This document shows, one piece after another, positions 9,893 to 18,965 of a stretch of DNA of 64,000 nucleotides. Source of the stretch: an uncultured Micrococcales bacterium (GTDB taxonomy: Bacteria; Actinomycetota; Actinomycetes; Actinomycetales; Microbacteriaceae); contig CAIVWH010000010.1 in the NCBI GenBank assembly GCA_903909605.1, forward strand, positions 1-64,000. The letters run 5' to 3'. Within the stretch, counting starts at the first letter, position 1. Each line of letters begins with the position of its first letter. Made by a program: the position numbers and the translations under genes. The notes beneath the pieces are model-generated. The model was given only the letters and a program-made list of their open reading frames with translations. It ran no database searches and was not told the DNA's origin.

Positions 9893-11091
9893 TAGTCGCC
9901 TTGGGCGATGTGAGATTTCAAAACAGCCGGGATGCTCGCGAGGTAACTTTGCAGATTGCGCTTGCACTCGGCGACAGAGTCCCCACCAAATTTCTCGAGA
10001 ACCGAATTGGCAATGACCAGGGCTACCATCGCCTCGGCTACCACTCCGGCAGCCGGAACAGCGCAGACATCGCTGCGCTGATGGTGTGCGGTGGTTGCCT
10101 CGCCGGTAGCCACGTCGATCGTTTTCAGCGCCTTAGGAACTGTGCTAATCGGCTTCATGGCTGCGCGAACCCTGATCACCTCGCCGTTTGACATGCCGCC
10201 TTCGATGCCACCGGCACGGTCCGTACTTCTAACTACAGAGTCCCCGTCTTGCACAATCTCATCATGCGCAACCGATCCCCTGCGTCGAGCGGTTTCGAAT
10301 CCGTCGCCAATTTCAACGCCCTTGATTGCCTGGATGCCCATGATTGCAGCGGCTAGTTGCGAATCGAGTCGCCTATCCCAGTGAACGAAGCTGCCGAGGC
10401 CCGGCGGGCAACCGTAAACCAAGGTCTCGACTACCCCACCGAGGGTGTCGCCGTCTTTGTGGGCCGCGTCAACTTCGTCGATCATTCGCTGTGACAGGTT
10501 CTTATCGAACGCCCGCAACGGATCTTCATCAATCGAGGTCAAATCACTTGGCTTCGGCAAAACGTAGTCGCGGCCTTGTTCAATCGAGCCGATGGCCACA
10601 GTGTGCGTGACCAGCCTGATGCCCAGTTCGCCTAGAAACTTGGCGGCAACTTCGCCGAGGGCAACTCGAGCAGCGGTCTCTCTGGCGCTTGCTCGTTCGA
10701 GAACTGGTCGGCTATCTAGAAAGGCATACTTCTGCATGCCGGTGAAATCGGCGTGACCCGGTCTTGGCCGGGTTAGTGCTTCGGCCCTGGCGCCGGTTAG
10801 TTCATGATCGACCGGGTCTGCCGACATGACTTCTTGCCACTTGGGCCACTCCGTATTGGCAATTGTGAGTGCCACCGGGCCGCCCATGGTTAGCCCGTGT
10901 CGAACCCCACCCGAGAAAGCGACTTGGTCTTCTTCAAACTTCATGCGGGCGCCGCGGCCGTAGCCGAGTCGGCGTCTAGAAAGCGCATCCTGGATGTCTT
11001 TGGTGACAACTGGAATGCCAGCAGGCAGCCCCTCAAGCACGGCAACAAGTTCGGGGCCATGCGATTCACCAGCAGTTATCCAACGCAGCAT
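9892..11091 (-). CDS. aroC: Chorismate synthase
   Basis: Forms chorismate from EPSP with reduced FMN. 399 residues. Family motifs are clear: [14 protein letters not shown] at the N-terminus, the [13 protein letters not shown] stretch, RPRPGHAD, and the C-terminal [20 protein letters not shown] 11091 is preceded by TGGCAGAAT, which could be an extended -10 six bases upstream, but this is weak. The stop overlaps the aroK start. Confidence 0.97.
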   Translation of the reverse strand: MLRWITAGESHGPELVAVLEGLPAGIPVVTKDIQDALSRRRLGYGRGARMKFEEDQVAFSGGVRHGLTMGGPVALTIANTEWPKWQEVMSADPVDHELTGARAEALTRPRPGHADFTGMQKYAFLDSRPVLERASARETAARVALGEVAAKFLGELGIRLVTHTVAIGSIEQGRDYVLPKPSDLTSIDEDPLRAFDKNLSQRMIDEVDAAHKDGDTLGGVVETLVYGCPPGLGSFVHWDRRLDSQLAAAIMGIQAIKGVEIGDGFETARRRGSVAHDEIVQDGDSVVRSTDRAGGIEGGMSNGEVIRVRAAMKPISTVPKALKTIDVATGEATTAHHQRSDVCAVPAAGVVAEAMVALVIANSVLEKFGGDSVAECKRNLQSYLASIPAVLKSHIAQGD

Positions 11092-11124
11092 CTGACTATT
11101 CTGCCACGAGAGGCCACAGCGGGC

Positions 11125-11967
11125 CTAGAGCAGTCCGACAGAATCACGCATCGCGTGTATTACCGCGAGCTCGTTAAACAACTCGTGGTCCACAGAGCCT
11201 CCCGAGAACAGACGAATTTGCGCAACAGCCTGCCACAGCAGCATTTCCAATCCAGAGACAACCGGCAACTTTCGCTCGGCCCAGATTTTTGCAGCCAAGG
11301 ATGGCCAGGGATTGTAGGCAACGTCGAACAGAGCGCCTCTAGGTTTGCGCAATAGCGACTTTCGCGCTTTGACTGCGTACTCATCCAATGCCCCGGCCGG
11401 AAGCGTCGAGATCACCAAATCAGAGCCGCAAAGGGCCCCCGCGATGTTCGTGGTGGTTTTCGCCTCGAACTTGAACGCGTGCAAAGCGAAATTGGCCAAC
11501 TTGGTCAGCACATCCTCGCGCCTGGCGGCGAAGGTCAGCTTCGCATTCGGATACTCTGCTGCTACCGCGGCCAAAGCTGACTTAGCGGTGGCTCCAGAGC
11601 CGATGATTGCCACCGATTTCACATCGCCAAGTTCTGCATTTCGAAGTGCTTGGACTATGCCGAAGACATCCGTGTTGTAGGCCAGCCATTCGTGACCACT
11701 TCTGACCAGCGTGTTGGCACTGCCAAGTGTCTTCTCGAGATCGGTCGCCGCAAAAGTCGTAGCCTCTTCCTTGAGCGGTGCTGTAACGCTCACGCCAATC
11801 CAAGATGAATCCAGGCTCGAAAGCCAGTGCACGAGCGAGCCCTTGCCCACTTCGATGGCCGAGTAGTCCCAATCGTTCTTTAACACTCGATAGGCTGCCG
11901 AATGGATGGCAGGCGACTTTGACTGTGCGATTGGCGAGCCAACCACTGCCAGATGCTTATCCGCCAT
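11125..11967 (-). CDS. aroE: Shikimate dehydrogenase
   Basis: NADP-dependent reduction of 3-dehydroshikimate. 280 residues. Substrate-binding SKSPAIHSAAY, catalytic Lys in VTAPLKEEA, and Asn in NTLVRSG/AYNTDVFG are visible, followed by the nucleotide-binding IIGSGATAKSALAA. Its start overlaps the 3' end of mltG by 11 bases, so it is probably cotranscribed with the alaS-ruvX-mltG series. Spacing to aroC is 33 bases. Confidence 0.94.
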   Translation of the reverse strand: MADKHLAVVGSPIAQSKSPAIHSAAYRVLKNDWDYSAIEVGKGSLVHWLSSLDSSWIGVSVTAPLKEEATTFAATDLEKTLGSANTLVRSGHEWLAYNTDVFGIVQALRNAELGDVKSVAIIGSGATAKSALAAVAAEYPNAKLTFAARREDVLTKLANFALHAFKFEAKTTTNIAGALCGSDLVISTLPAGALDEYAVKARKSLLRKPRGALFDVAYNPWPSLAAKIWAERKLPVVSGLEMLLWQAVAQIRLFSGGSVDHELFNELAVIHAMRDSVGLL

Positions 11968-12988
11968 AGCCCGGATTCGCTCTCATCCATGCCTGCCACT
12001 GTTTGACTGCCACCTCGTGCTGGGCATAGGTCTCGCTAAATACTGTCTCGCCCGTGGCCAGGTTGATGGCGCAGAAGTAAAGCCACTTTCCCTCAGCAGG
12101 ATGCAGCGCCGCGTCAATAGCGATGGACCCCGGCGCACTAATCGGACCAATTGGCAGCCCGGCGTGCAGATAGGTGTTGTAGCCGTTGGCGCTTGCTCGA
12201 TCTGCAGCAGAGGTTGAAACGGTGTTGCCGCTTACTCCGTAGCTGACTGTCGCGTCAGACTGCAGGTTCATCCCAGCCGCAATTCGATTCAGAAAGACCC
12301 GTGAGATTTTGTAGAAGTCGGGAGTCTGGCGACCCTCCTTCTGCACCACTGACGCGAGAGTCAACACCCTGTGCCACTGGGCCGCCGGCACCGAATAGCG
12401 GCGCAGTTCTTGCTTGGTGCGATCTACCATCGCCGCTAGCATTTGGAGCGCGCTCTGACTCGGGTCAAAAGAATAGGTGGCGGGAAACAGCCAACCCTCG
12501 GCGCTGACCTCTCCGCTTGGCACTCCGATTGCGCCGAGATCAGCCGCGGTTTGCTGAAACTGCGAAACCGAGATGCCGGTTGCAGCGCTCAGTGCGCTGA
12601 AGGTGTTGGAGAGGCGGTAGCCCTCCTTGATGACTACAACCTCGCTGATCCTGTTGCGCTCATCACCCAGCGCAGTCAGCGCAGAGAGAGAACTCATTTC
12701 GAGTCGCATCGAATAGGTGCCCGGATAGAAGGTCTGATTTCGAGCAATTAGCAAACCATAGACAATGTGAAAGCTCTTGACGATATCGGCCTTGACTAAC
12801 GCATTTGCAACGTCGGTTCCTGTTTCGCCAGGATGAATCACCAGCGTCACGCTTCCGTGACCGCCCCCGGCGAAGTCGGCACCGGTCACTTGATCCCAGA
12901 GGTTGCGCACCGAGGCCCTGTTCGCATAGCCGAGTGCTAGCACAACGACGAGCAGCGCCGTGAGCACAAACAATCTGCGTTTACGCAT
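11957..12988 (-). CDS. mltG: Endolytic murein transglycosylase MltG
   Basis: Inner-membrane lytic transglycosylase thought to end glycan-strand growth. 343 residues: a short basic cytoplasmic tail, one transmembrane helix (about residues 5-22), then a LysM-like and YceG catalytic region. The Lys-Glu pair in ASVVQKEGR carries the catalytic Glu, and VFLNRIAAGMNLQSDATVSYG follows as in the family. ATG 12988 (MRKRRLF) has AAAGGA eight bases upstream and overlaps ruvX by eight bases; an in-frame TTG at 13006 is less likely. Confidence 0.94.
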   Translation of the reverse strand: MRKRRLFVLTALLVVVLALGYANRASVRNLWDQVTGADFAGGGHGSVTLVIHPGETGTDVANALVKADIVKSFHIVYGLLIARNQTFYPGTYSMRLEMSSLSALTALGDERNRISEVVVIKEGYRLSNTFSALSAATGISVSQFQQTAADLGAIGVPSGEVSAEGWLFPATYSFDPSQSALQMLAAMVDRTKQELRRYSVPAAQWHRVLTLASVVQKEGRQTPDFYKISRVFLNRIAAGMNLQSDATVSYGVSGNTVSTSAADRASANGYNTYLHAGLPIGPISAPGSIAIDAALHPAEGKWLYFCAINLATGETVFSETYAQHEVAVKQWQAWMRANPGYGG

Positions 12989-13448
12989 CGATGTAATCCT
13001 TTGCAAGTTGAGCCGTTACTTCGCCAGTTCGACGTTCGACTTCAAGGGCATGTTCGAGTATGACGGTAGCGGCGGCAGAATCGATGAAAGCACGCTGGTC
13101 TTTAGTTGATTTGCCAGCGTTGGACAGTGCCTTACTAGCCATGCTGGTGGTCAATCGCTCATCGATTAGGTAGATAGGAACATCGGTGACAGATGCCAGC
13201 TGCTTGGCCAAAGCAACGGCATCCCTGGTTGACTCTGTTGACTCACCACGAAGATTTATCGGTAAGCCCACGTACACGCCTGTAGCTTCAACCTCGATAA
13301 CGACCTTCAACATCTCTTCTACGGCCAGCTCGTCGGCGGCACGTTTGATGTGCTCTGCAGGGCTGGCCAGGATTGCGTGAAAGTCAGAAACGGCTACACC
13401 GATGCGGGCCTTACCGACATCGAACGCGATTCGGCGTCCGGTCTGCAA
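12981..13448 (-). CDS. ruvX: RuvX/YqgF, Holliday junction resolvase-like 16S rRNA processing nuclease
   Basis: 155 residues with an RNase H-like fold: FDVGKARIGVAVSD at the N-terminus, GLPINLRGE, IYLIDERLTTSMA and the final Asp region DSAAATVILE. Family members mature pre-16S rRNA 5' ends. The start is TTG 13448, placed directly after the alaS stop TAA and in the same frame with no gap. There is no room for an alternative start. The order alaS-ruvX-mltG-aroE is conserved in actinobacteria. Confidence 0.92.
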   Translation of the reverse strand: MQTGRRIAFDVGKARIGVAVSDFHAILASPAEHIKRAADELAVEEMLKVVIEVEATGVYVGLPINLRGESTESTRDAVALAKQLASVTDVPIYLIDERLTTSMASKALSNAGKSTKDQRAFIDSAAATVILEHALEVERRTGEVTAQLAKDYIDA

Positions 13449-16106
13449 TTAGCCTGCCAGCTCGCTCTTGATCGCAGCCATTGCGGCATCAATCTTGGTG
13501 CCGTCTGTTCCGCCACCCTGCGCGATGTCGTCCTTGCCGCCGCCTCCGCCACCGAGCACAGCGCTCGCTGCACGAACCAGGGCGCCAGCCTTTACGCCAG
13601 AAGCCTGAGCCTGCTTGGTGATAGCTACTACCAGCATCGGCTTGTCGTTGATGGTGGCGAACAGTGCTGCAACTGCATCCTGGTTCTGCATTGCATCTCT
13701 TAGCTGCAGAGTCAGCGTTCTGAGATCGTCGACCGAGTCCAGAACACCAAAGTTCTCGCAGGCGAAACGAGACGTGCCAACAGTGGTTGATTTGGCAATT
13801 ACCTCTGGAAGTTGCTGCGCGAGTGAGGCTGCCTGAAGTTGAGCCAGTTTGCGCTGAGCAACACGTAGCTCCTCTAGGCTTGCGGCCAGTCGATCTTCGA
13901 GACCGTCGCGATTCGTTTTCGCCAGGTCGGTAAGTCGTGAAACCAGTGCTCGTTCAGCAGCCAAAGCCCTAAATGCTTCGAAGCCGACAAGCGCCTCTAG
14001 TCGACGCGAACCACTTCCGACAGAAGCCTCGCCAATTAGCGAAACCAACCCAATCTGGGATGACCGCGAAACGTGAGTTCCGCCGCAAAGCTCGCGCGAC
14101 CAGGGGCCGCCGATCTGGATCACTCGTACGCTCTCGTCGTAGGTTTCGCCGAAAAGTGCGACTGCGCCCCATTGCTTGGCCTCTGGCAGTGACATGTGCT
14201 GTGCCGATACTGCGAGGTCGCGGCGAATGGCGAGGTTGGTTACCTCTTCGATTTCGCTCTTGGTATCGGCGCTTAGAGCCTGAGCCCAAGCGAAGTCGAG
14301 GCGTAGGTAGCCCGGCTTGTTGTATGAGCCGCTCTGAAGTGCGGTTGGCCCAAGCACCTGACGCAGTGCCGCGTGTACCACGTGGGTGCCCGAGTGGGCT
14401 TGCGCGGCTCCGATGCGCCAGTCTTCGTCGACCTTGGTGGCAGCGATTGCACCTGCGTGAACCTCACCTGAGCGCACCAAAACCTTGTGACTGACTAGGC
14501 CCTTGACTGGCTTTTGAACATCCAAAACTTCGAGCTCGAAGCCGTTTCCAGAAATAATTCCGGCGTCAGAGTCCTGCCCGCCCGACTCTGCGTAGAACGA
14601 GGTGGTGTCCAGAATTATCTCGGCGATCTGACCTTCGCCAACCGTGCTAACACTCGAACCATTGGAAATTAGCCCAAGAACTTTGCCCTCGCTGACGAGT
14701 TCCTCGTAGCCGGTGAACTTGGTCACGCCCAACTGACGGAATTCGCTATAGACCGAGAGGTCGGTGCCGCCCAGCTTCTTCTCACGAGCATCTGCCTTCG
14801 CGCGTTGCTTCTGCTCATTCATCAGCGCTGTGAAGCCATCGCGGTCAACTGAAAGCCCACTCTCCTCTGCTATCTCGAGAGTTAGATCGATTGGGAAACC
14901 GTATGTGTCGTGAAGCAAGAACGCAGCGTCGCCGCCGATCTGTTGGCTCCCGGCACCCTTGGCCGAACCGATTGCCTCTTCAAGCACGGCAGTGCCAGAA
15001 GTCAGTGTGCGCAAAAACGCTTCTTCTTCAGCGATCACCGTGCGCAGGATGCGCTCGAAGTCGGTTTCAAGTTCTGGGTATGCCGACTTCATAGCATCCT
15101 TTGACACCGTGAAAAGTTGTGCGAATACCGGGCGATCGACGCCAAGAAGGCGCATGGCCCGGATGGTGCGGCGAAGCAGACGTCGCAGAACATAGCCGCG
15201 TCCGTCGTTGCCAGGGGTCACGCCATCTCCGATGAGCATCAGAGCACTTCGCACGTGATCCGCGATAACGCGAAGGCGAACGTCGTTGGTTTCATCGCTG
15301 CCGTAGCGAATCGCGGCGAGTTGTGCAGCCAGATCTAGAACAGGGCGAACCTGATCGATTTCGTAGAGGTTCTCGACTCCCTGCAACAGAAACGCAACAC
15401 GTTCCAAGCCCATGCCGGTGTCGATGTTCTTCTTCGGCAGTTCCCCGAGAATCTCGAAATCGTCCTTGCCTATACCCTTGCCGCGCTCGTACTGCATGAA
15501 GACGAGGTTCCAAATTTCGATGTAGCGATCTTCGTCGGCTTCCGGGCCACCCTCAATGCCGTAGGCAGGGCCGCGGTCGTAGTAAATCTCAGAGCATGGT
15601 CCCGCAGGGCCTGGTTGTCCGGTTGACCAGTAGTTGTCCTTCATTCCACGACGCTGGATGCGCTCCATCGGAATATCAGCAATCTCTCGCCAGATTGCAA
15701 TCGACTCGTCATCATCCTTGTAAACGGTTACCCATAACTTGGCCGGTTCAATTCCCAAGCAACCTGATTCGCGTGAACCGGTTAGAAACTCCCAAGCGAA
15801 GCTGATCGCATCACGCTTGAAGTAGTCACCAAATGAAAAGTTTCCATTCATCTGGAAGAACGTGCCGTGACGAGTGGTCTTGCCAACCTCGTCGATGTCT
15901 AGCGTGCGAATGCACTTTTGCACGCTCGTGGCGCGAGGAAAAGGAGCGGGAACCAATCCGCTCATGTATGGAATGAATGGGACCATGCCGGCAACTGTGA
16001 ACAGCAGCGACGGGTCTTCGCTGATCAGCGAAGCGCTAGGTACTACAGCGTGGCCCTTGTTCTCGAAGAATTCGAGCCACCGCCGTCTAATTTCGGCGGT
16101 CTGCAT
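13449..16106 (-). CDS. alaS: Alanyl-tRNA synthetase
   Basis: 885 residues, full length. Domains in order: class II catalytic core (residues 1-250; FFENKGHAVVPSASL, GNFSFGDYFK), tRNA-recognition domain, editing domain with the zinc site (HSGTHVVHAALR, and C/H in ELCGGTHVSRSSQIG), then coiled coil and C-Ala domain with the Gly-rich GGGGGGKDD. The ATG shares its A with the stop of the upstream 89-codon gene (TAATG). Confidence 0.98.
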   Translation of the reverse strand: MQTAEIRRRWLEFFENKGHAVVPSASLISEDPSLLFTVAGMVPFIPYMSGLVPAPFPRATSVQKCIRTLDIDEVGKTTRHGTFFQMNGNFSFGDYFKRDAISFAWEFLTGSRESGCLGIEPAKLWVTVYKDDDESIAIWREIADIPMERIQRRGMKDNYWSTGQPGPAGPCSEIYYDRGPAYGIEGGPEADEDRYIEIWNLVFMQYERGKGIGKDDFEILGELPKKNIDTGMGLERVAFLLQGVENLYEIDQVRPVLDLAAQLAAIRYGSDETNDVRLRVIADHVRSALMLIGDGVTPGNDGRGYVLRRLLRRTIRAMRLLGVDRPVFAQLFTVSKDAMKSAYPELETDFERILRTVIAEEEAFLRTLTSGTAVLEEAIGSAKGAGSQQIGGDAAFLLHDTYGFPIDLTLEIAEESGLSVDRDGFTALMNEQKQRAKADAREKKLGGTDLSVYSEFRQLGVTKFTGYEELVSEGKVLGLISNGSSVSTVGEGQIAEIILDTTSFYAESGGQDSDAGIISGNGFELEVLDVQKPVKGLVSHKVLVRSGEVHAGAIAATKVDEDWRIGAAQAHSGTHVVHAALRQVLGPTALQSGSYNKPGYLRLDFAWAQALSADTKSEIEEVTNLAIRRDLAVSAQHMSLPEAKQWGAVALFGETYDESVRVIQIGGPWSRELCGGTHVSRSSQIGLVSLIGEASVGSGSRRLEALVGFEAFRALAAERALVSRLTDLAKTNRDGLEDRLAASLEELRVAQRKLAQLQAASLAQQLPEVIAKSTTVGTSRFACENFGVLDSVDDLRTLTLQLRDAMQNQDAVAALFATINDKPMLVVAITKQAQASGVKAGALVRAASAVLGGGGGGKDDIAQGGGTDGTKIDAAMAAIKSELAG

Positions 16107-16375
16107 TATTTGGCCGCTGGTTTCTTGGTGGCAGGCTTTTTAGCTGCTGGCTTCTTCGCAGCCGCCTTCGCTGCAGGCTTCTTGACTGTGGCGCGCGCTG
16201 GCTTACTCAGCTCGGTTTCGCGCTCTTTGAAACCCTCGCTTAGTGCGGCGCCCAAGTCGCGGGCCCGCTTGGCGGCGTCGTCGAGCATCGCCTGCGCCTG
16301 CGGATCTTCTGCCACGCGCTTGGCAACTGCAAGTCCAGCGGCAATGCCGGTTGCAAACCAAAGAAACTTCTTCAT
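16106..16375 (-). CDS. Small membrane protein with Lys/Ala/Pro repeat tail
   Basis: 89 residues. An N-terminal hydrophobic helix (LWFATGIAAGLAVAKRVA) is followed by a short amphipathic stretch and, from about residue 60, a tail built of KKPAAK-type repeats. This position (between a DUF948 gene and alaS) commonly holds such a small protein in actinobacteria. Function unknown. The tail resembles those of YajC and RpoD in this window and could bind nucleic acid or ribosomes electrostatically (inference). It overlaps alaS by one base. Confidence 0.75.
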   Translation of the reverse strand: MKKFLWFATGIAAGLAVAKRVAEDPQAQAMLDDAAKRARDLGAALSEGFKERETELSKPARATVKKPAAKAAAKKPAAKKPATKKPAAK

Positions 16376-16381
16376 GACGAC

Positions 16382-16732
16382 CTACTTCTTCCTGCCCATG
16401 ATGACGCTGCGCAGACCCTGGGTGAGACCAGCAATCTTCAGCAGCGGAGCACCAACAGAGGCACTGAACACTGCAACCAGCGACTTTACGTTGGTGGACA
16501 CCTCGACGAGGTTTTCAGAAATGAGGTCGACCTTAGCCAACTGCTTGTTGGTCTGGGTGACCGTGGTGGTGACTTCAGTGAGTAGCGGAGCGACCGAATC
16601 GTTGAGTTCGCGAACAGAATCGCGAGCCTCGTCGATTAGACCGCCGAGTTTAATTAGCGGAACAGCAATGAAAAGCACGAGCAGAACAAATCCGCCGGCT
16701 GCAATCAGTGCTGCGATCTCTCCGCCACTCAT
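16382..16732 (-). CDS. DUF948-family membrane protein
   Basis: 116 residues. One transmembrane helix (about 5-28, IAALIAAGGFVLLVLFIAVPLI) followed by a coiled-coil-like segment rich in Thr, Leu and Lys (DSVRELNDSVAPLLTEVTTTV), which matches DUF948. Function unknown. Together with the next small gene it separates rpsD from alaS, and spacings of 12 and 6 bases point to one transcript. Confidence 0.82.
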   Translation of the reverse strand: MSGGEIAALIAAGGFVLLVLFIAVPLIKLGGLIDEARDSVRELNDSVAPLLTEVTTTVTQTNKQLAKVDLISENLVEVSTNVKSLVAVFSASVGAPLLKIAGLTQGLRSVIMGRKK

Positions 16733-16744
16733 CCGAAGGCCTAC

Positions 16745-17374
16745 TTATCGAGCTGCGTAGTACTCAACAACGAGCTGAACTTCACAGGTAACTGGAACTT
16801 CAGCGCGCTTTGGGCGACGTACGAGGGTTGCGTGCAGCTTGTCTAGTTGAACATCAAGGTAGCCAGGCACTGGAGGCAGTACATCGACATGGCCTCCCAT
16901 GGCAGCTACCTGGAATGGCTCAGTTAGTTCACTCTTTGCGTGAACGTGAATCATCTGACCAGGCTTGACGCGGAACGAAGGGCGGTCGATGCGCTCACCG
17001 TTTACGAGAATGTGGCGGTGAACAACCATCTGACGTGCCTGCGCAATGGTGCGAGCGAAGCCGGCGCGAAGTACGAGTGCGTCGAGACGCATTTCGAGAA
17101 GCTCAACCAGGTTTTCACCGGTAAGGCCTTCCTGACGCTTAGCCTCTTCAAAAGTCTTGCGAAGCTGAGCCTCACGCATTCCGTACTGAGCGCGCAGACG
17201 CTGCTTCTCGCGAAGACGAACGGCGAAGTCGCTGTCGGCCTTCTTCTTGTTGCGTCCGTGCTGGCCTGGGCCGAATGGGCGCTTCTCCAGATATTTGGCA
17301 GCCTTTGGAGTCAAGGCAATGCCGAGTGAGCGAGACAAACGAGTCTTGCTACGAGTACGTGTGGTCTTTGACAC
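16745..17374 (-). CDS. rpsD: 30S ribosomal protein S4
   Basis: Primary 16S rRNA binder. 209 residues with the N-terminal TRSKTRLSRSLG segment, helical region, and an S4 RNA-binding domain (MRLDALVLRAGFARTIAQARQMVVHRHILVNG). GTG start at 17374 with AAAGGA four bases upstream. The N-terminal zinc-binding cysteines of some S4 proteins are absent, which is the C-minus form. S4 is a translational autorepressor in other bacteria, and this gene has a structured leader. Confidence 0.97.
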   Translation of the reverse strand: MSKTTRTRSKTRLSRSLGIALTPKAAKYLEKRPFGPGQHGRNKKKADSDFAVRLREKQRLRAQYGMREAQLRKTFEEAKRQEGLTGENLVELLEMRLDALVLRAGFARTIAQARQMVVHRHILVNGERIDRPSFRVKPGQMIHVHAKSELTEPFQVAAMGGHVDVLPPVPGYLDVQLDKLHATLVRRPKRAEVPVTCEVQLVVEYYAAR

Positions 17375-17535
17375 GTGTTCCTTTCATGGGATTAATCCCA
17401 ATAGCGATTTCTATTCACAAAAGCGGATCGAGAGGTCGAACCTTTTGCCACGGATTCGCCTGGCTATTAGGCAAACCGCACCGCTTCTCAACGTTCAGCC
17501 GATTGTTGAGAAAAGTCGGCAACCTTGCGAGTTTA
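17375..17535 (-). promoter_or_regulatory. rpsD promoter and structured 5' leader, possible S4-responsive pseudoknot
   Basis: An extended -10 (TGATAAACT, hexamer 17535-17530) starts a leader of about 150 bases. Near its 5' end GCCGA (17520-17516) can pair with TCGGC (17502-17498), and the loop TTCTCAAC (17512-17505) with GTTGAGAA (17492-17485). The stems interleave with linkers of 2-5 bases, as in an H-type pseudoknot. A 12-base palindrome GGGATTAATCCC (17399-17388) lies just before the Shine-Dalgarno. S4 binds pseudoknots in its own mRNA leader in other bacteria. Apart from these elements I see nothing in the 198-base gap. Confidence 0.55.
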
Positions 17536-17572
17536 TCAGCGGAGTTCTGCCCAAATAAAGGGTTTCAGCGAA

Positions 17573-18904
17573 CTATTTGCCTTTGAAGGCACGGATGATT
17601 TGCCGCAGCTTCGAGTGACGAGCACCAATCTCGGCCTCAGCTCCTAGCGCCTTTGGTTGGTAGTAACGAGCTGAGCTCAAAGCGTCGTCAAGATAGGCCT
17701 GTTCCACCACTGCCCTGGGGTCATCGTGTGGGTAGACATAGGGCTGGCCAGTGCCGGATGAATCTGCCGCCTTCGATAACGCCGAACTGCGCAGGCCGGC
17801 CGGTACCTTGCCGATTTTGCCGACCCGGATGTCTTCAATTGCAGAGTTAATGGCGTTGTACGCCGTGTTTGATTTTGGCGCTAGGGCCAGGTAAATCGTG
17901 GCCTCGGCAAGTGGAATGCGACCCTCGGGCATCCCGATTTTGGCAACCGCCTCTGCCGCGGAAACCGCAAGCGAAAGTGCGGCCGGATCTGCCAGGCCGA
18001 TGTCCTCGGCTGCCAAAATGATCAGCCTTCTGGAGATGAACCTTGGGTCTTCCCCACCCTCGATCATTCTCGCCAGGTAATGAATGGCGGCGTCGGCATC
18101 GCTGCCTCGAACCGACTTGATGAATGCGCTGATCACGTCGTAGTGCTGATCCCCATCCTTGTCGAAGCGAACCAAGGCTTTGTCAATCGCAATTTCGATG
18201 TCGGTGGCAAGGATTGCTGACGACTTGCGAGCCTCTGCCGCCAAGGCAGAGGCCTCCAGCACAGTAAGTGCTCGCCTGGCATCCCCGCTGGCCAAAGTGG
18301 CAATCTGCGTCAATTGCTCGTGCTCAACCGAAAACGTGCCATTAAGTCCCCGAGGGCTGCTGACCGCCCGCTCGAGCAGGGTTGTGATGTCGTCAACGGT
18401 CAACGAATCCAATGTCAGCAAAAGCGAGCGCGAGAGAAGCGGCGAAATCACGCTGTATGACGGGTTCTCGGTGGTCGCTGCAACCAGCACCACCCAGCCA
18501 CCTTCGACGCCCGGCAGCAGCGCATCCTGCTGGGCCTTCGTGAATCGGTGAATTTCATCGAGAAACAAGATGGTGCTTTGGCCGAAGCCGTCCCGGTCGG
18601 TGCGGGCTTTCTCCATCGCCTCCCGAACATCCTTGACGCCAGCTGTTATGGCGCTCAGTTCGATGAACCGCCGGCCCGAACTATTTGCAAGTGCCTTAGC
18701 GATCGAGGTCTTGCCGGTTCCCGGCGGGCCCCAGAGGATGACGCTGGTGGTGCCAATCGTGCTGGCCTGGTCAATCGGTTCCGCAAGCTTGCGAAGCGGC
18801 GAACCTGGCTTCAAAAGGTGCTGCTGGCCGACGATTTCGTCAATGCTTTGGGGGCGCATCCGGCTAGCCAGTGGCGCAAGGCTAGAGAATGCTGCAGAAG
18901 TCAT
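17573..18904 (-). CDS. rarA: Replication-associated recombination protein A (RarA/MgsA AAA+ ATPase)
   Basis: Clamp-loader-like ATPase acting at stalled replication forks. 443 residues. The AAA+ domain has Walker A GPPGTGKTS, Walker B LFLDEIHR and sensor ATTENPSYSV; a helical tetramerisation domain follows (GEDPRFISRRLIILAAEDIGLADP...) with the conserved YVYPHDDP near the C-terminus. ATG 18904 has no Shine-Dalgarno; a TAACCT hexamer lies six bases upstream. Confidence 0.95.
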   Translation of the reverse strand: MTSAAFSSLAPLASRMRPQSIDEIVGQQHLLKPGSPLRKLAEPIDQASTIGTTSVILWGPPGTGKTSIAKALANSSGRRFIELSAITAGVKDVREAMEKARTDRDGFGQSTILFLDEIHRFTKAQQDALLPGVEGGWVVLVAATTENPSYSVISPLLSRSLLLTLDSLTVDDITTLLERAVSSPRGLNGTFSVEHEQLTQIATLASGDARRALTVLEASALAAEARKSSAILATDIEIAIDKALVRFDKDGDQHYDVISAFIKSVRGSDADAAIHYLARMIEGGEDPRFISRRLIILAAEDIGLADPAALSLAVSAAEAVAKIGMPEGRIPLAEATIYLALAPKSNTAYNAINSAIEDIRVGKIGKVPAGLRSSALSKAADSSGTGQPYVYPHDDPRAVVEQAYLDDALSSARYYQPKALGAEAEIGARHSKLRQIIRAFKGK

Positions 18905-18910
18905 GAGGCA

Positions 18911-18916
18911 AGGTTA
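18911..18916 (-). promoter_or_regulatory. Candidate leaderless -10 box of rarA
   Basis: Minus strand TAACCT (18916-18911), then six bases (TGCCTC), then the rarA ATG. No ribosome-binding site is present. A TTTAGA sequence 16 bases further upstream could serve as the -35. Confidence 0.5.
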
Positions 18917-18933
18917 CCTGCCAAAGAGCCGTC

Positions 18934-18939
18934 TAAACT
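18934..18939 (+). promoter_or_regulatory. Candidate -10 box of the cyclophilin gene
   Basis: TAAACT on the plus strand, about 27 bases before GTG 18966. The implied leader is about 20 bases and contains the Shine-Dalgarno GAAAGGGA. No convincing -35 is seen, so this is tentative. Confidence 0.35.
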
Positions 18940-18965
18940 TGACGAGATTGTTTGAAAGGGAAACC

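Noticed and set aside
11957-12988. Possible loss of the MltG active site (VQKE instead of VEKE)
   Set aside because: The catalytic Glu of the E. coli protein is the second Glu of that motif, which is kept here; the first position varies.
15918-16760. 280-codon plus-strand frame across alaS, the small membrane protein and DUF948
   Set aside because: Ala/Ser-rich product of the reverse of Lys/Ala repeats; no sign of a real start.
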